Source: Maribacter sp. ACAM166
GTDB taxonomy: Bacteria > Bacteroidota > Bacteroidia > Flavobacteriales > Flavobacteriaceae
NCBI RefSeq assembly: GCF_005771495.1
Contig: NZ_VAUW01000016.1
Span: 1 to 64,000 of the forward strand
Direction of reading: 5' to 3'
Length of the DNA stretch: 64,000 nucleotides
The translations under genes were made by a program, and so were the position numbers. The first letter of the stretch is position 1, and every line of letters begins with the position of its first letter. Shown here piece by piece: positions 61,741 to 64,000 of this stretch. The notes beneath the pieces are model-generated. The model was not told the DNA's origin, did not search any database, and saw nothing but the letters and a program-made list of their open reading frames with translations.

Positions 61741-64000
61741 ATGTTACATCAAGTACAGATTAAAGAATACAAGACCCTAAGCGGTGCGACTCAGGATATT
61801 CAATTGTCCTATCAGCTTTTCGGGAAGAAATTACATACGGCGCCCATCATTTTGGTGAACCATGCCCTAACGGGTAATTCGAATGTAACGGGAGAAGATG
61901 GATGGTGGTCGGCACTTATCGGAGATAAAAAATGTGTTGACACTCAGAAATATACCATTTTAGCATTCAATATTCCGGGAAATGGTCATGATAAATTCAT
62001 TATAGAGAACTATAAGGATTTTGTTGCTGGCGATGTCGCCCGATTATTTTTATTGGGTCTAGAGCAATTGAATGTTGAACGGTTGTTCGTAATTATTGGT
62101 GGTTCGTTAGGTGGAGGAATAGCTTGGGAGATGGCGGCTGTTAAGCCAAACCTAACCGAGCATTTGATACCTGTAGCATCTGATTGGAAATCTACCGATT
62201 GGCTAATTGCCAACTGTCAGATACAAGAGCAGTTTTTGGTAAATTCGAAGCAACCTGTACACGATGCCCGTATGCATGCCATGTTGTGCTACCGTACACC
62301 GGCCTCGTTCAAAGAGCGTTTTAAAAGAAGCACCAATGAAGAGTTAAAGGTCTTTAATGTAGAGAGTTGGTTAATGCATCACGGGGATAAGCTTCAGGAA
62401 CGTTTTCAGTTATCGGCTTATAAATTGATGAACCAGTTATTAAAGACAATTGATATAACGAGAAGCGGAGAGCAGAATTTCATCAATCTTCAGAATAGTG
62501 AAACCAATATCCATATTGTTGGTGTGGATTCTGATATGTTCTTTACTGCACAAGAAAACAAGGATACTTTTAAGCAATTGGCACAGGCCAAAAGCAATGT
62601 TACGTATGGCGAGGTTCAATCGTTACATGGCCATGATGCCTTTTTGATTGAGTTCACCCAAATGGAAAAATTGCTGACGGGTATTTTCAATACTAATGGC
62701 AGTATCAAGAAAATTAAAATCTTGAAATTTGGTGGTAAGTCTTTAAGCAATGGCGAAGGACTTGAACGTGTATTGGATATTGTCAAGAGGAAGGTAACTA
62801 ATGATGAAAATATAGCCATAGTGTTATCCGCTAGAGAAAAAGCTACGGATCAGTTAGAGACTATTCTAGAGAAAGCTGCGAAAGGCAAAGAGTATAAGAA
62901 GGATTTTGAAGCGCTAGAAAAATACCAAAAGCATACCTATACCAATGTGAATTTATCGGCTGAGTTCAAAGGCTTGGCGAAGTTATATGAAGGTGTTTCG
63001 TTGTTAGGGGATTATAGTGCTAAAATCAAAGATGAGGTTTTAGCTTATGGGGAGCTAATTTCTGCGAAATTAGTAACCAAATTATTAATTGGAAAAGGCA
63101 TAAAAGCCAAACTAGTTGATACGCGTGAACTTATCAAAACTGATAATATATTTGGAGATGCCAAAGTGTTGGAGGCTGAATCGAAAGAACGTGTACTATT
63201 GAAATTTTCTGAGATACCAAAGGATACGGTTGCTGTTGTTACCGGATTTATTTCCTCTACACTAGATGGTGAAACGACCACCTTAGGAAGAAATGGAAGT
63301 AACTATTCTGCTGCCTTACTGGCGAATTTTTTAGACGCAGAAGAATTACAGAACTATACCCATGTAGATGGTATTTATACGGCAAATCCTGATTATGTGC
63401 TAGAAGCGAAACGGTTGTCTAACCTATCGTATGCCGAGGCAAATGAACTAGCTAATTTTGGCACGACCATTTTACACGCCAAGACCATTATTCCGCTTAT
63501 AGAAAAGAATATTCCATTGCGTATTTTAAATACGTATAATGATGATAATGAAGGTACGTTAATCAGTGCCAAGACCAGTAAGGAAGGTATAAAATCACTT
63601 TCGGTGATAGAGGATGTGGCCATGATCAATATTGAAGGTCGCGGGTTGTTAGGTAAGGTTGGTGTCGATGCACGTATTTTTAAAGCATTGGAATCGAGTA
63701 ATATTAGTGTAAGCATTGTATCTCAAGGTTCTTCGGAAAGAGGTATTGGCTTAGTAGTGAAAAAAGATAAGGCCAAAAGAGCCAAGATTGCTTTGGAGAA
63801 TGAATTTAGTACAGATTTTGAGTCTAAAGATGTCAATATGATAACAGTGATAGATGATGTATCCATCATATCAATTGTTGGTCAGGATTTAAGTACGTTT
63901 CATAAGCCGTTCAATGCGCTGATAAAAAATCAAATCGTTCCCTTATTATTCAACAATACCGTATCTGGTAAGAATGTAAGTTTGGTGGTTAAAAAAACCG
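61741..64000 (+). CDS. MetX-like homoserine acetyltransferase fused to aspartokinase (3' end outside window)
   Basis: One uninterrupted frame of 753 codons runs from ATG 61741 to the window edge. Residues about 1-315 are a MetX-type alpha/beta hydrolase, with Ser122 in GGSLGGG, Asp263 or Asp265 in VGVDSDMF and His298 in HGHDAFL. Residues from about 325 are a ThrA-like aspartokinase: KILKFGGKSLSNGEG (Lys329), TLGRNGSNYSAALLA, THVDGIYTANPDYV, GTTILHAKTI. ACT-like regulatory segments follow. A homoserine dehydrogenase domain is expected beyond the window. The protein would join early and late steps of homoserine-methionine synthesis. The Thr of the usual KFGGTS motif is Lys. Confidence 0.9.
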   Translation, partial: MLHQVQIKEYKTLSGATQDIQLSYQLFGKKLHTAPIILVNHALTGNSNVTGEDGWWSALIGDKKCVDTQKYTILAFNIPGNGHDKFIIENYKDFVAGDVARLFLLGLEQLNVERLFVIIGGSLGGGIAWEMAAVKPNLTEHLIPVASDWKSTDWLIANCQIQEQFLVNSKQPVHDARMHAMLCYRTPASFKERFKRSTNEELKVFNVESWLMHHGDKLQERFQLSAYKLMNQLLKTIDITRSGEQNFINLQNSETNIHIVGVDSDMFFTAQENKDTFKQLAQAKSNVTYGEVQSLHGHDAFLIEFTQMEKLLTGIFNTNGSIKKIKILKFGGKSLSNGEGLERVLDIVKRKVTNDENIAIVLSAREKATDQLETILEKAAKGKEYKKDFEALEKYQKHTYTNVNLSAEFKGLAKLYEGVSLLGDYSAKIKDEVLAYGELISAKLVTKLLIGKGIKAKLVDTRELIKTDNIFGDAKVLEAESKERVLLKFSEIPKDTVAVVTGFISSTLDGETTTLGRNGSNYSAALLANFLDAEELQNYTHVDGIYTANPDYVLEAKRLSNLSYAEANELANFGTTILHAKTIIPLIEKNIPLRILNTYNDDNEGTLISAKTSKEGIKSLSVIEDVAMINIEGRGLLGKVGVDARIFKALESSNISVSIVSQGSSERGIGLVVKKDKAKRAKIALENEFSTDFESKDVNMITVIDDVSIISIVGQDLSTFHKPFNALIKNQIVPLLFNNTVSGKNVSLVVKKT

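Noticed and set aside
62010-63716. Several minus-strand frames inside metX-thrA
   Set aside because: All lie antisense to the uninterrupted fusion frame and show no recognisable product.
1-64000. CRISPR array, insertion sequence, prophage or toxin-antitoxin module
   Set aside because: No regularly spaced direct repeats, transposase, integrase or phage structural genes were seen; the repeats found are REP-like and intergenic.

Overview
The window is an AT-rich chromosomal segment of a marine member of the Flavobacteriaceae (Bacteroidota). The evidence is the type IX secretion and gliding genes porV and gldJ, the DUF5686 and plug-domain outer-membrane proteins, and the non-classical -7 promoter motif TAnnTTTG in front of several genes. 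A Na+/H+ antiporter (NhaD), a membrane pyrophosphatase, a PafA-like phosphatase and a sulfatase point to a marine life style. A genus such as Maribacter, Zobellia or Cellulophaga is plausible but cannot be fixed from the sequence alone. Most of the window is ordinary core genome, with decay and repeats concentrated at 53.6-60.3 kb.

Layout. 1-0.1 kb: the 3' end of a 5S rRNA with its terminator. 0.7-8.1 kb (minus strand): gltD-gltB and an acyl-CoA dehydrogenase. 8.5-13.1 kb (plus): nhaD, an ExbB/ExbD/TonB-like energy-transduction set and folC. 13.1-13.4 kb: two tRNA-Val genes (UAC, GAC). 13.6-16.1 kb: a macroglobulin-like protein with a TonB-receptor plug. 16.1-24.2 kb: murF and gldJ (minus), then porV, cdd, pdhA and pdhC (plus). 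From memory of other Flavobacteriaceae, the T9SS sortase gene porU usually lies beside porV here, and it is missing. 24.2-29.1 kb: M28 peptidase, SDR, SprT-like protein, mannose-1-phosphate guanylyltransferase and DUF389 protein, all nearly touching. 29.1-30.6 kb: an MlaF/MlaE ABC transporter pair. 30.7-35.7 kb: pafA-like phosphatase, murI, folA, a 2TM protein, a class V aminotransferase and a small glycogen-binding-like protein. 36.0-40.9 kb (minus): thyA, a nucleoside transporter, a bifunctional nuclease and etfA-etfB. 41.1-47.8 kb (plus): pdhB, a DUF5686 protein, ppa and hppA. 47.8-52.0 kb: tonB, an App1-like phosphatase, pabC/pabB-like genes and a deoxynucleoside kinase.

The right end holds a methionine/SAM regulon. 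metK (52.4 kb) is preceded by a SAM-II-type riboswitch candidate. metY (60.4 kb) is preceded by a classic SAM-I (S-box) riboswitch and followed by a gene that fuses a MetX-like acyltransferase to aspartokinase and runs off the window. Between them lie a CocE/NonD hydrolase, a sulfatase, a small lipoprotein, a frame-disrupted small peptide gene, a decayed GIY-YIG/DUF4357 pseudogene and several families of short palindromic repeats.

No CRISPR array, insertion sequence, prophage or defence island was seen. The observations most worth following are the metX-thrA fusion, two different SAM riboswitch classes within 8 kb, the porV locus without porU, the perfect palindrome upstream of etfBA and the repeat-flanked region after metK.
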